In this document: positions 36,150 to 44,792 of the stretch, piece after piece
How the letters are laid out: the number at the start of each line of letters is the position of its first letter
How positions within the stretch are numbered: the stretch's first letter is position 1
Notes under the pieces: generated by a model
Databases searched by the model: none
What the model was told of the DNA's origin: nothing
Seen by the model: only the letters and a program-made list of their open reading frames with translations
NCBI GenBank assembly: GCA_009787625.1
Contig: WQSX01000005.1
Location: forward strand, 1-64,000
Origin: Oscillospiraceae bacterium
Lineage (GTDB): Bacteria > Bacillota > Clostridia > Oscillospirales > Oscillospiraceae
Length of the DNA stretch: 64,000 nt
Direction: 5' to 3'
Translations under genes and position numbers: made by a program

Positions 36150-36213
36150 TTTCGTAACACCTTCCTTTAGTTTATTCTAGTAATCGTGGTATCAACTTTT
36201 TATGACTGAAATT

Positions 36214-36254
36214 AAAAAAAGCATCGAAAACCTTGTGTTTCCAATACTTTCGAT
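36214..36254 (-). terminator. Rho-independent terminator of the Ala-Ile tRNA transcript
   Basis: Minus strand ATCGAAAG...TTTTCGATGC followed by T-tract. Confidence 0.65.
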
Positions 36255-36260
36255 ACACTC

Positions 36261-36337
36261 TGGTGGGCCCAAGAAGACTTGAACTTCCGACCTCACGATT
36301 ATCAGTCGTGCGCTCTAACCAGCTGAGCTATGGGCCC
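36261..36337 (-). tRNA. tRNA-Ile (GAT)
   Basis: GGGCCCATAGCTCAGCTGGTTAGAGCGCACGACTGATAATCGTG...TTGGGCCCACCA. Confidence 0.95.
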
Positions 36338-36364
36338 CCACGAGCGCTCGTTTTGCGGGGAAAA

Positions 36365-36440
36365 TGGTGGAGATGAGCGGAATCGAACCGCTGACCCCCT
36401 GCTTGCAAAGCAGGTGCTCTCCCAGCTGAGCTACACCCCC
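36365..36440 (-). tRNA. tRNA-Ala (TGC)
   Basis: GGGGGTGTAGCTCAGCTGGGAGAGCACCTGCTTTGCAAGCAGG...CATCTCCACCA. Confidence 0.95.
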
Positions 36441-36546
36441 ATATTCGTGCATCCACGCACAAACCGATAAACAAGCGCCCGAATAATTTACCACTTTTGC
36501 GCGCAGTTGTCAAGATATATTCTAAGATTTTTTCGTCATTTTTTCG

Positions 36547-36575
36547 TCATTCTGCGCACAATCCTCAGAATGACA
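36547..36575. repeat. Dispersed repeat copy TCATTCTGCGCACAATCCTCAGAATGACA
   Basis: Same family as 13400. Confidence 0.6.
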
Positions 36576-36670
36576 GGTCATGGAGTCGTTTCATAGAGAA
36601 TCGGGCGAGGGGGCTTTTATTGACAAAGCCCCTCGTCCGCGCCTGTTTAATTTTGAACTTAACCATTGAT

Positions 36671-38914
36671 TTATCCCAACTCTTTATCAAGCATCTCCTG
36701 TGTAATGTACATTCCGCTGAACATGCCTAATGAGCGAATCGGCATTTCCTTTAAAACGGCAACAAACATTTCCTCCTTGGGACTAAGATTATCAGCGCCA
36801 TCGTTTTCCAAAGGAGCACTGCCCTTATACTTTTCTATGAGAGCGGCACCTTTGGGGTCTTGCATAAGCTCCATCACAGTGGAGTTAAGCGTGATCGGGC
36901 GAACAATCGGAACTGTCGGGTTTACTGAAATGTCTTGACATAGTCGAATGTCCTGCGATGACGCACCTACCAGTATGCCATAGGTTCCACCGTCTAAACG
37001 CCACTCCTTGCGGTCTGCATCATAAAACGCAAATGAGCGCTTGCCCAGTGTGAATAAAACAGTTTTTTCCTCACCGGGGCTGAGGCTTATTTTTTTGAAG
37101 CCCTTTAGCTCCTTAATTGGGCGAACAACGGTCTCCATTTTAGATGAAATGTACAGTTGCACAATTTCCTTGCCTGCGACCTTGCCTGTATTTTTCACCT
37201 TGACTGAGACATTTATAGTATCAGTGTCAAGCGCATCTGATTTGTCAACGCTGATATCAGAATAGGTGAAATTAGTGTAACTCAGTCCATGCCCGAACGG
37301 GAACAGTACAGGCATTTCTTTTTTATCGTAATAACGGTAGCCTACGAAAACGCCTTCGCGGTATTCCACCTTGTCTCGCTCGCCGGGGAAGTTTAGATGT
37401 GATGGATTGTCTTGCAAACGCAATGGGAATGTCTCAGCCAGCTTGCCTGACGGGTTGACCGCCCCGCTGAGAACATCCATGACTGCGGCTCCCGCAGCCT
37501 GCCCACCCAAATATGCCTCCACTACTGATTTGACATTGCAAATCCACGGCATTTCAATAGGACTTCCGTTGTGAAGAACTACAACCGTATTGGGCTGTGT
37601 CTTTGCAACTTCCACTATAAGCTCAATCTGGTTTGCGGGCAAGTTCATATGTGTGCGGTCGTAGCCCTCAGACTCATAGCGATCCGGCAGTCCTGCGAAT
37701 ATCACGCAAACATCGTTCTCGCTTGCATGTTTCACTGCATCGCTAAGTAATTTCGAATCTGTATCGTCATCATCTATGAGGAATCCTTTTGTGTAGGATG
37801 CGTTATCAAATATCCCTATTAGTTCTTTTGCGGGCGTTACTTTAAATGGGTTGATATTTGAACTTCCTCCGCCTTGGAATCTGGGTCTTTCGAAGAACTC
37901 GCCTATGAACGCAACTTTTTTATCTTTCGATATAGGCAATATGGAGTCTTCATTTTTCAGAAGAACTATGCACTGCCCTGCAATGCGGCGGGCAATCTCA
38001 TCATTTTTATTTAAATCGAGAGGATACTTTTCTTTTTGCTCCGCTGTTACAACTGTTTTAAATGTAATGTTTAGTATGCGTTCAACTGCTTTATCTAGCA
38101 CTGTTTCATCTAGCTTGCCTGATTTTACAGCTTCTACGATAATGGCATCGTTCACACCTCGTGATGTTGGCATTTCGAGCTCCAATCCTGCGGCAAGCCC
38201 GTCAACACGGTCGTTGACAGCACCCCAGTCACTCACAACGAAGCCATCAAATCCCCATTCATTCCTCAAGATGTCTGTCAACAGATACTCGTTTTCAGAG
38301 GCGAATACTCCATTCACTTTATTATAGGAACACATTATGGTTGTGGGTTTTGCTTCCTTAACTGCCTCTTCAAACGGTGCGAGATATATTTCCCTGAGTG
38401 TGCGCTCATCAACTTCGGAACTTATTGTCATACGCAGTGTTTCTTGTTCGTTTGCCACATAGTGTTTTAGGGATGTGCCGACGCCTGTTTTTTGCACGCC
38501 ATTAATATGTGCAACTGACATTTTTCCCGAAAGATACGGATCTTCTGAAAAATACTCAAAATTTCTGCCGCACAGGGGAGAGCGCTTAATATTTGTGCCC
38601 GGTCCCAGTAAGATTGACACATCTTCCGCTATGCATTCTGCGGCGATTGCCTTGCCCATTTCCGCAATCAAGTCCTCGTCAAAGGAACTGGCGGTAGCAC
38701 ATGCCGTTGGAAAACATGTGGCAGGTACACTTTCATGCAGCCCCAAGTGGTCTGAATGAGCTTTCTGCTTGCGTAAACCATGGGGGCCGTCAGCTACAAA
38801 AATCGATGGGACACCGAGTCTCTCTACAATTTTTGTTTCCCAAGCTGTTTGCCCCGAGCAAAGTGACGCTTTTTCTTCCAAAGTCATTTCCGATACGATT
38901 TTCTTGATGTCCAT
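36671..38914 (-). CDS. Glycoside hydrolase family 3 beta-glucosidase
   Basis: MDIKKIVSEMTLEEKASLCSG; FVVSDWGAVNDRVDGLAAGLELEMP; C-terminal FnIII-like domain. Confidence 0.93.
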   Translation of the reverse strand: MDIKKIVSEMTLEEKASLCSGQTAWETKIVERLGVPSIFVADGPHGLRKQKAHSDHLGLHESVPATCFPTACATASSFDEDLIAEMGKAIAAECIAEDVSILLGPGTNIKRSPLCGRNFEYFSEDPYLSGKMSVAHINGVQKTGVGTSLKHYVANEQETLRMTISSEVDERTLREIYLAPFEEAVKEAKPTTIMCSYNKVNGVFASENEYLLTDILRNEWGFDGFVVSDWGAVNDRVDGLAAGLELEMPTSRGVNDAIIVEAVKSGKLDETVLDKAVERILNITFKTVVTAEQKEKYPLDLNKNDEIARRIAGQCIVLLKNEDSILPISKDKKVAFIGEFFERPRFQGGGSSNINPFKVTPAKELIGIFDNASYTKGFLIDDDDTDSKLLSDAVKHASENDVCVIFAGLPDRYESEGYDRTHMNLPANQIELIVEVAKTQPNTVVVLHNGSPIEMPWICNVKSVVEAYLGGQAAGAAVMDVLSGAVNPSGKLAETFPLRLQDNPSHLNFPGERDKVEYREGVFVGYRYYDKKEMPVLFPFGHGLSYTNFTYSDISVDKSDALDTDTINVSVKVKNTGKVAGKEIVQLYISSKMETVVRPIKELKGFKKISLSPGEEKTVLFTLGKRSFAFYDADRKEWRLDGGTYGILVGASSQDIRLCQDISVNPTVPIVRPITLNSTVMELMQDPKGAALIEKYKGSAPLENDGADNLSPKEEMFVAVLKEMPIRSLGMFSGMYITQEMLDKELG

Positions 38915-38957
38915 GTATTTACCTCCAAAATTTTTATTTTCAAATCCAATATTTCGC

Positions 38958-39983
38958 TTAGCGCTTGCCCACTTGAACTCCGTGAATCCAGCCCGCTTCC
39001 GGCAATAGCGGACCTGTGATTCTGTGGGGTACATATGCTTCTTCTAAGTACTTCATTTCATCTTCTGTTAAAGACACACCTATGGCATCAACAGAATCTT
39101 CAAGATGCGAAATTTTTGTCGCACCTATAATTGGTGATACTACGGGCGCCTTGTGAAGAAGCCACGCCAGTGCGACCTGAGTGCGAGTGATTCCTCGTTT
39201 TTCTGCAAGCTCGGCTACTCTGCCGATTATCACCTCGTCCTCTTTTTCGGTAGCTCCATACTTATGCCTTTGGATTTCGTCTTCCTTTGTACGTTTTGTG
39301 TCTGCGCCAATACCTCGCGACAGGCGACCGGACGCCAGCGGACTGTAGGGGGTGGAGGCAACTTTCTGATCTATGCACAGGGGAATCATTTCCCGTTCTT
39401 CTTCACGGTAAAGTAAGTTGTAGTGGTTTTGCATGGAGACGAACTTTGTCAAACCATGTTTTTCTGCAGTAAATTGTGCCTTTTGAAATTGCCATGCAAA
39501 CATTGCAGAAGCACCGATATAACGCACTTTGCCCGACTTCACCACATCATGCAGCGCTGTCATGGTTTCTTCGATAGGGGTGTTTTCATCCCAGCGGTGT
39601 ATTATGTAGAGGTCTATATAGTCCATACCCAACCGTTTAAGGCTGTTATCCAATTCACTCATAATCGCCTTTCGGGAAAGACCTTGACCGTTTGGCGTTT
39701 CCCTCATTTTGACAAACACTTTCGTGGCTACCACCACTTCATCACGGCTCGCATATTTTTTCAATGCTCTGCCAAGAAATTCTTCGCTTGTGCCATAAGA
39801 ATAACAGTTTGCGGTATCAAAGAAATTAATACCTAAATCCAAGGCACGCTTGATGATTTTGTTACTGTCCTCTTCACTTAGTACCCACTTTGAAAATCCC
39901 GATTCAGTTTCTCCAAAACTCATGCATCCGAGACAAATCTGAGATACATCCATACCTGTGTTTCCTAGTTTAACATATTCCAT
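38958..39983 (-). CDS. Aldo/keto reductase
   Basis: MEYVKLGNTGMDVSQICLGCMSFG; NFFDTANCYSYGTSEEFLGRAL. Confidence 0.93.
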   Translation of the reverse strand: MEYVKLGNTGMDVSQICLGCMSFGETESGFSKWVLSEEDSNKIIKRALDLGINFFDTANCYSYGTSEEFLGRALKKYASRDEVVVATKVFVKMRETPNGQGLSRKAIMSELDNSLKRLGMDYIDLYIIHRWDENTPIEETMTALHDVVKSGKVRYIGASAMFAWQFQKAQFTAEKHGLTKFVSMQNHYNLLYREEEREMIPLCIDQKVASTPYSPLASGRLSRGIGADTKRTKEDEIQRHKYGATEKEDEVIIGRVAELAEKRGITRTQVALAWLLHKAPVVSPIIGATKISHLEDSVDAIGVSLTEDEMKYLEEAYVPHRITGPLLPEAGWIHGVQVGKR

Positions 39984-40004
39984 AGCTACTCCTTTTCAGC
40001 ATTT

Positions 40005-41000
40005 TTACAGCTCTGCTTTTTTCAGTTCGGCTTTAATTTTTGTTGTGTCGGGTTTTATGCCGGATTTTTGCATTGCCCGAATTACCGCGCCTGCCACGGG
40101 TGGTGCCTCTGCTATGATGTATTTAACAGGTCGCTCTCCGAGTGCATCTGCAACTCGTTTTTCTATCAGTTCTTGCAGTATCTTTACTTTTTGCTTCACG
40201 AACACCGAGCCTGCCAGCGCCACGTGAAGTGTGTCCTCTTTTGGAAAATCCATGTCCATTGCTACCCTTGCAATTGCTCCCGCGTATTGCTCCGCTGAAT
40301 CGCTTAGCACACCTATGGCAACCTCATCACCTGACGCAGCTGCTTCAAAAGGTATGCTGTTCAGTGCGACAAGATCTATCTTCCCCTCAACATATCTGTC
40401 AGCGACAATATCTAGGAACTCTTCTCTGTGTTTTACGCCTGTCAGGTTAAACAGCAGTTTCTTCATAATTGTGGGTTTTCCGAGCTTGTATATTTCATTA
40501 TAAACCATGCTGATTGCTCTTTGCCCATACCATGTACCACCGCCGCAGTCGTCTGTGAGTGCACCTACGCCGCATGTGTGTATTGATTCTCCGCTTTTAT
40601 CAACGGCTGCAATTTTAAACCCCGAGCCGTTTATGGCGCAAATCCCTACGCTGTCAGGGCAAGTGGAAGATACTCCGAGCAACGCATCATTGCACACCAG
40701 AAAATTCCTTATCCCCGTTTCTTTCACTATATCTGTAAGCCTCTCATGTTGTGATATTGTGTCTGCTCCCGACAATCCAAGCACCGCATATGCAACATTA
40801 TCACTGTGTGCGTCTGCGGCTTTTAGTATTTTCGCAATTTCCTCACAGATGATTTGTCTGAACTCATCAAAAGAGCCTTCTAAAACTTCGTGATTTAGTG
40901 CTCCGATAGCCGCTGTTTGAGTGCAGTTGCTGCTTTCGTCAAACAACACAAGATGGCTTTTCGTAGATCCGCCATCCACACCTAAAATAAGTTTACCCAT
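40005..41000 (-). CDS. BadF/BadG/BcrA/BcrD ATPase-family sugar kinase (N-acetylglucosamine kinase-like)
   Basis: LILGVDGGSTKSHLVLFD; GICAINGSGFKIAAVDKSG; LTDDCGGGTWYGQRAI. Confidence 0.85.
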   Translation of the reverse strand: MGKLILGVDGGSTKSHLVLFDESSNCTQTAAIGALNHEVLEGSFDEFRQIICEEIAKILKAADAHSDNVAYAVLGLSGADTISQHERLTDIVKETGIRNFLVCNDALLGVSSTCPDSVGICAINGSGFKIAAVDKSGESIHTCGVGALTDDCGGGTWYGQRAISMVYNEIYKLGKPTIMKKLLFNLTGVKHREEFLDIVADRYVEGKIDLVALNSIPFEAAASGDEVAIGVLSDSAEQYAGAIARVAMDMDFPKEDTLHVALAGSVFVKQKVKILQELIEKRVADALGERPVKYIIAEAPPVAGAVIRAMQKSGIKPDTTKIKAELKKAEL

Positions 41001-41014
41001 TCTTTTCTCCTCGC

Positions 41015-42292
41015 TTATTTAAAAAATCTCGGCAAATATTCCCTGTTTGCCATAAGCATTTCTTCCAGTAGCGGCAGAGCTTTTGCTATGTCACCAACCA
41101 GAGGATGCGCCATCAAAGCGGCGAGAGCTATGTCGCGATCACCACTGAGAGCGGCTTTCACTGTCAGTTTTTCGTATGCCTTGACCGCTCGCATTAAGCC
41201 TATTATATAATCATTATAAACCGTGACAGGTTTCGGAGTTATGCCCTCTTTTCCCAGACGGCACAGCACCTCTACTGCGTCATCATCATCCATAAAGGGA
41301 ACTGCTCCGTTATTTTTTGCCGCTACTACGTGAAGCTCGTTTTTATCACAAATGATTGCTTCCGCTGCCGAAACTGCTGCAGTTGCATACAATGAGCCAC
41401 CGCGCTGTGCCAGCTCAGGCGGTTTAATGTTAAGCGCGGGATTTGTGTATTGCTCTCTGAGCTTGCTCTCTATTTCTACGCATATTTCCCCTCTTGTTTT
41501 CTCTGCTTCAAGGCATAACTTAACTTGCTCGCTACGATCGTAATAGTAATTCAGATAGGAACTGGGTATGTACGGAACCGCTTTGAAAAGTGCCGGATTT
41601 ACATGCGCAATGGGATTGTTTTTCATTGATGTGTCTGCTTTTCCTGCGAGTTTTGACACTATGTTTTCGGCTTCTCCGTGCTTTACAACACTTGTTATCC
41701 AACTCAAATGATTTAATCCAACATATTCATAGTCGAAATCATATGTGTCAATAACATCTGCAACGCCTTTAACCATGTTTATTGCACAGTTGCACAGCCC
41801 TACAATGTTTGCATCGGTTTGATTTAGTACGGCTTCCGCTATTATCCCCGATGGGTTGGAGAAGTTGATTAGCCATGCGCCGCTTTCGCTTAGGCGCTTT
41901 ATGTCTGCCACAAGTTCCATGATGACCGGAACTGTCCTGAGCGCCTGCATGAATCCTCCTGCACCTGTTGTCTCTTGACCGAGCAATCCATATTTTAGAG
42001 GTATCTTCTCGTCTCTGATTCTTCCCTCCATTTTGCCCGGTCTGATTTGTGCGAATATAACTTTGGCGCCGTCAAGAGAATGGTGCAGATCCTGTGTAAG
42101 CTCAGCTTTTCCTTTGAATCCGCCCTTTTTGAGCTGTCTTATTGCCAACCCGCCCACAAGGTTGAGAGCCGCTTCGTCAATGTCCATAAGCGATATGTTC
42201 TCAACTTGAAGAGCCTGCGCACGTTTTAACAATTCCTCTATCAGCTCAGGTGTGTAGGTACTTCCTGCTCCAATTACTGCTACTTTAGCCAT
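41015..42292 (-). CDS. Glycoside hydrolase family 4, 6-phospho-beta-glucosidase-like
   Basis: VAVIGAGSTYTPELIEELLKR; GLLGQETTGAGGFMQALRTVPV; GLCNCAINMV. Confidence 0.9.
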   Translation of the reverse strand: MAKVAVIGAGSTYTPELIEELLKRAQALQVENISLMDIDEAALNLVGGLAIRQLKKGGFKGKAELTQDLHHSLDGAKVIFAQIRPGKMEGRIRDEKIPLKYGLLGQETTGAGGFMQALRTVPVIMELVADIKRLSESGAWLINFSNPSGIIAEAVLNQTDANIVGLCNCAINMVKGVADVIDTYDFDYEYVGLNHLSWITSVVKHGEAENIVSKLAGKADTSMKNNPIAHVNPALFKAVPYIPSSYLNYYYDRSEQVKLCLEAEKTRGEICVEIESKLREQYTNPALNIKPPELAQRGGSLYATAAVSAAEAIICDKNELHVVAAKNNGAVPFMDDDDAVEVLCRLGKEGITPKPVTVYNDYIIGLMRAVKAYEKLTVKAALSGDRDIALAALMAHPLVGDIAKALPLLEEMLMANREYLPRFFK

Positions 42293-44792
42293 TACTCAGT
42301 CCTCCTGTCTCTGTTTCGCACACATTTTCCTGCCCTCTTCCAATGTCATAGACCGACCTGACTTTCAGGTTTTTTGGATCACCTCTCACGAGTTCTACCG
42401 TAATCTCTCCCGCATTTATGTCAAAATAGTTGTCTGACAGTATGAAGTCCTCATCGTCGGAGTATATTTCTACGCTCTTAGCGTAGTTCTCCGCTTTCAC
42501 AGTTATTTTATTACCCTCTTTTTTTACAGTCAGTGATGGGTTTTTGAAGTTGTAGTGCTTGGGCATGCAGAATAAAACCGTACCTGCGGACACTATCTTG
42601 CCGTCTACTTCAAGCTCGTAGCTGAAATAGTCGCTGAGTTCATCGCAATCGGAAAAGTCGAGTTCGTTCAACCACAGTGACGACAAGGGTTTTACCCTCA
42701 CTTTGTAGTCGCCGCCTATCTTGACCTTGCCCGATGAGTCACGCAGTGCCCATGTTATTTTTCCTCTTATTTCGTTCATTGTTTCGTTTGCCACGGACAG
42801 CTTCGCAGCTTTTTTGATAGGTTCGGGCTGTGCTACGCAGAACGGGCGCTCGGTCATTTCGCCTGTTTCTTCACAACTGAGCATTATCGGGGCAAAGAAT
42901 CTTTTTGCATAGTAATGCAGTGCTTTCCATCTGCCGAAATAGTCGATTGAAGCCCATGAGGCAACCGGCCAAATGTCATTTAACTGCCAGTAAATCGCAC
43001 CCATACAGCGACCGCGGTTGCGCCGCCAATGCTCAACGCCATAGCGTATCGCATCGGCTTGCAGAAGCTGTGAAGCGTAAAGCAAATGGTCAAAGTCCGT
43101 GGGATAGCGGTACATACTTGCCAAATAACCAAGTATTTTACCGTTTGCCCCTGTGTTTCGCTGGTGCATTTCCATCACACGTGAGAAGATATTTCTGTCC
43201 TCGGGTTCGGTGAAAGACTTGACGGTTTTAAGACCCGGAAAACTTTGGAAGCCAAATTCGGAAACATAGCGAAAATGAAACTTGCGATATTCGCTAAACG
43301 GCTTAAACCCATGCCATACATCCCAGTAGTGGACATCTCCCCTATCGGGACTGTTGGGGTCGTCAAAACTGCCGCCGCTTGATGCGGAAGCGGGCCAGTA
43401 GTAGGTTTGTGGATCATGTTCCGAGACTATCTGCGGTATGATATACTCAAACATTTTTATGTAGTCCGCCCTCTGCTTGGGGCTTGCTTTATACCATCCG
43501 TCATAGTGAGCTTGTTCAAGTTCATTGTTACCGCACCAAAGCCCAAGTGAAGCATGGTGGCGCAAGCGTTTTACGTTATCAATCATCTCTTTGCGAATGC
43601 TTTCCTCAAATTCGGGTGTCAGTTCATATACTGCACAGCAGAACATAAAGTCTTGCCAGACTATAAGCCCAAGTTCATCGCAAATGTCATAAAAGTCGTT
43701 TCCGGGGTAATACCCTCCGCCCCAGATTCGGATTGCATTGAAGTTTGCCGCCACGCAGTCCTCAAGCAAGCTGCGTTTTTGCTCAATTGTTATTCGGGAG
43801 AATATATTATCTTCGGGAATGTAGTCGGCACCCATCGCAAAGATATCTATGCCGTTTATGCGGTGCATGAAACTTTCGCCCCACTCATCTTTTTCTCTTG
43901 CCACTGTCATTGTGCGCAGTCCAATGCGGCGTTCCCAGCGGTCGTACTCTTTGCCGTTTTTGTCTGTCAGGATTGCAAGCACTTTGTAGAGTGGTTGTTT
44001 GCCATAGCCGTTTGGCCACCATAGTTCGGGGTTTTTAATATGTATCGTGCCATCGGACATGGTTCCCTCATGCAGTGTGCCGTCAGGGGCTGTTACGGTT
44101 ATGGTTATGTCAAAATCGTCAATATCGGGATTATCGCTTCCGTGGCAATATATGGCAGGCTCGAAGCCTAGTTCTACAGTGCCGTCGTCTTGGTGGCCTT
44201 GGGTGACATATACATTATCAAATCTGAAAGTGTCTGCGTAGCCTATGTATATGTCTCTCCATATCCCTGCGTCGGGAAGTCTTGGACCCCAGTCCCAGCC
44301 AAACATGCAGTGTGTCTTACGCATCTGCGGAAAACCGCGCATGGCGTCAGGCGAACCATCTGTTAAGACTTCACTGTGCTTTGCCGCAATATGTTTTGTA
44401 GGCGAACGAAACGTCAGTCTTAGTTCGTTGCCTTTTTCTAAGACCTCATCACTTATGTCATATTCCCAATGCCTGTGCATGTTGTCTGCATACCCTATTT
44501 TCTTTTTATTTAGTTCTATGTCGCAGAGCGTGTCAAGACCCTCACAAATGAGCAGTATTTCTTCGGTACTTTCGCACTCCATGTCAAAGGTGCGTGTAAA
44601 CACAAAGTCATAATCCATCAGCCTTAGTGCTTCGAGCTCATTGTCGCGCCAATATGGGTCCGGCATTTTCTCGGCATCAAGCAAAGTGCTGTAGACCGAA
44701 CCAGGTATCGTTGCTTTTAGTTTTTCGCCTTTAAATGGGGAATCACCGAGAAATTCCAATGTCCACGAACCGTTTAATAGTTGTTTTTTCAT
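42285..44792 (-). CDS. Glycoside hydrolase family 2 beta-mannosidase
   Basis: LNGSWTLEFLGDSPFKGEKLKATIPGSVYSTLLDAEKMPDPYWRDNE; IRIWGGGYYPGNDFYDICDELGLIVWQDFMF. Confidence 0.93.
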   Translation of the reverse strand: MKKQLLNGSWTLEFLGDSPFKGEKLKATIPGSVYSTLLDAEKMPDPYWRDNELEALRLMDYDFVFTRTFDMECESTEEILLICEGLDTLCDIELNKKKIGYADNMHRHWEYDISDEVLEKGNELRLTFRSPTKHIAAKHSEVLTDGSPDAMRGFPQMRKTHCMFGWDWGPRLPDAGIWRDIYIGYADTFRFDNVYVTQGHQDDGTVELGFEPAIYCHGSDNPDIDDFDITITVTAPDGTLHEGTMSDGTIHIKNPELWWPNGYGKQPLYKVLAILTDKNGKEYDRWERRIGLRTMTVAREKDEWGESFMHRINGIDIFAMGADYIPEDNIFSRITIEQKRSLLEDCVAANFNAIRIWGGGYYPGNDFYDICDELGLIVWQDFMFCCAVYELTPEFEESIRKEMIDNVKRLRHHASLGLWCGNNELEQAHYDGWYKASPKQRADYIKMFEYIIPQIVSEHDPQTYYWPASASSGGSFDDPNSPDRGDVHYWDVWHGFKPFSEYRKFHFRYVSEFGFQSFPGLKTVKSFTEPEDRNIFSRVMEMHQRNTGANGKILGYLASMYRYPTDFDHLLYASQLLQADAIRYGVEHWRRNRGRCMGAIYWQLNDIWPVASWASIDYFGRWKALHYYAKRFFAPIMLSCEETGEMTERPFCVAQPEPIKKAAKLSVANETMNEIRGKITWALRDSSGKVKIGGDYKVRVKPLSSLWLNELDFSDCDELSDYFSYELEVDGKIVSAGTVLFCMPKHYNFKNPSLTVKKEGNKITVKAENYAKSVEIYSDDEDFILSDNYFDINAGEITVELVRGDPKNLKVRSVYDIGRGQENVCETETGGLSNG

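Noticed and set aside
36328-36513. 61-aa ORF over the tRNA-Ile/Ala pair
   Set aside because: Typical spurious tRNA-derived ORF (GCSSAGRAPALQAGGQRFDSAHLH)
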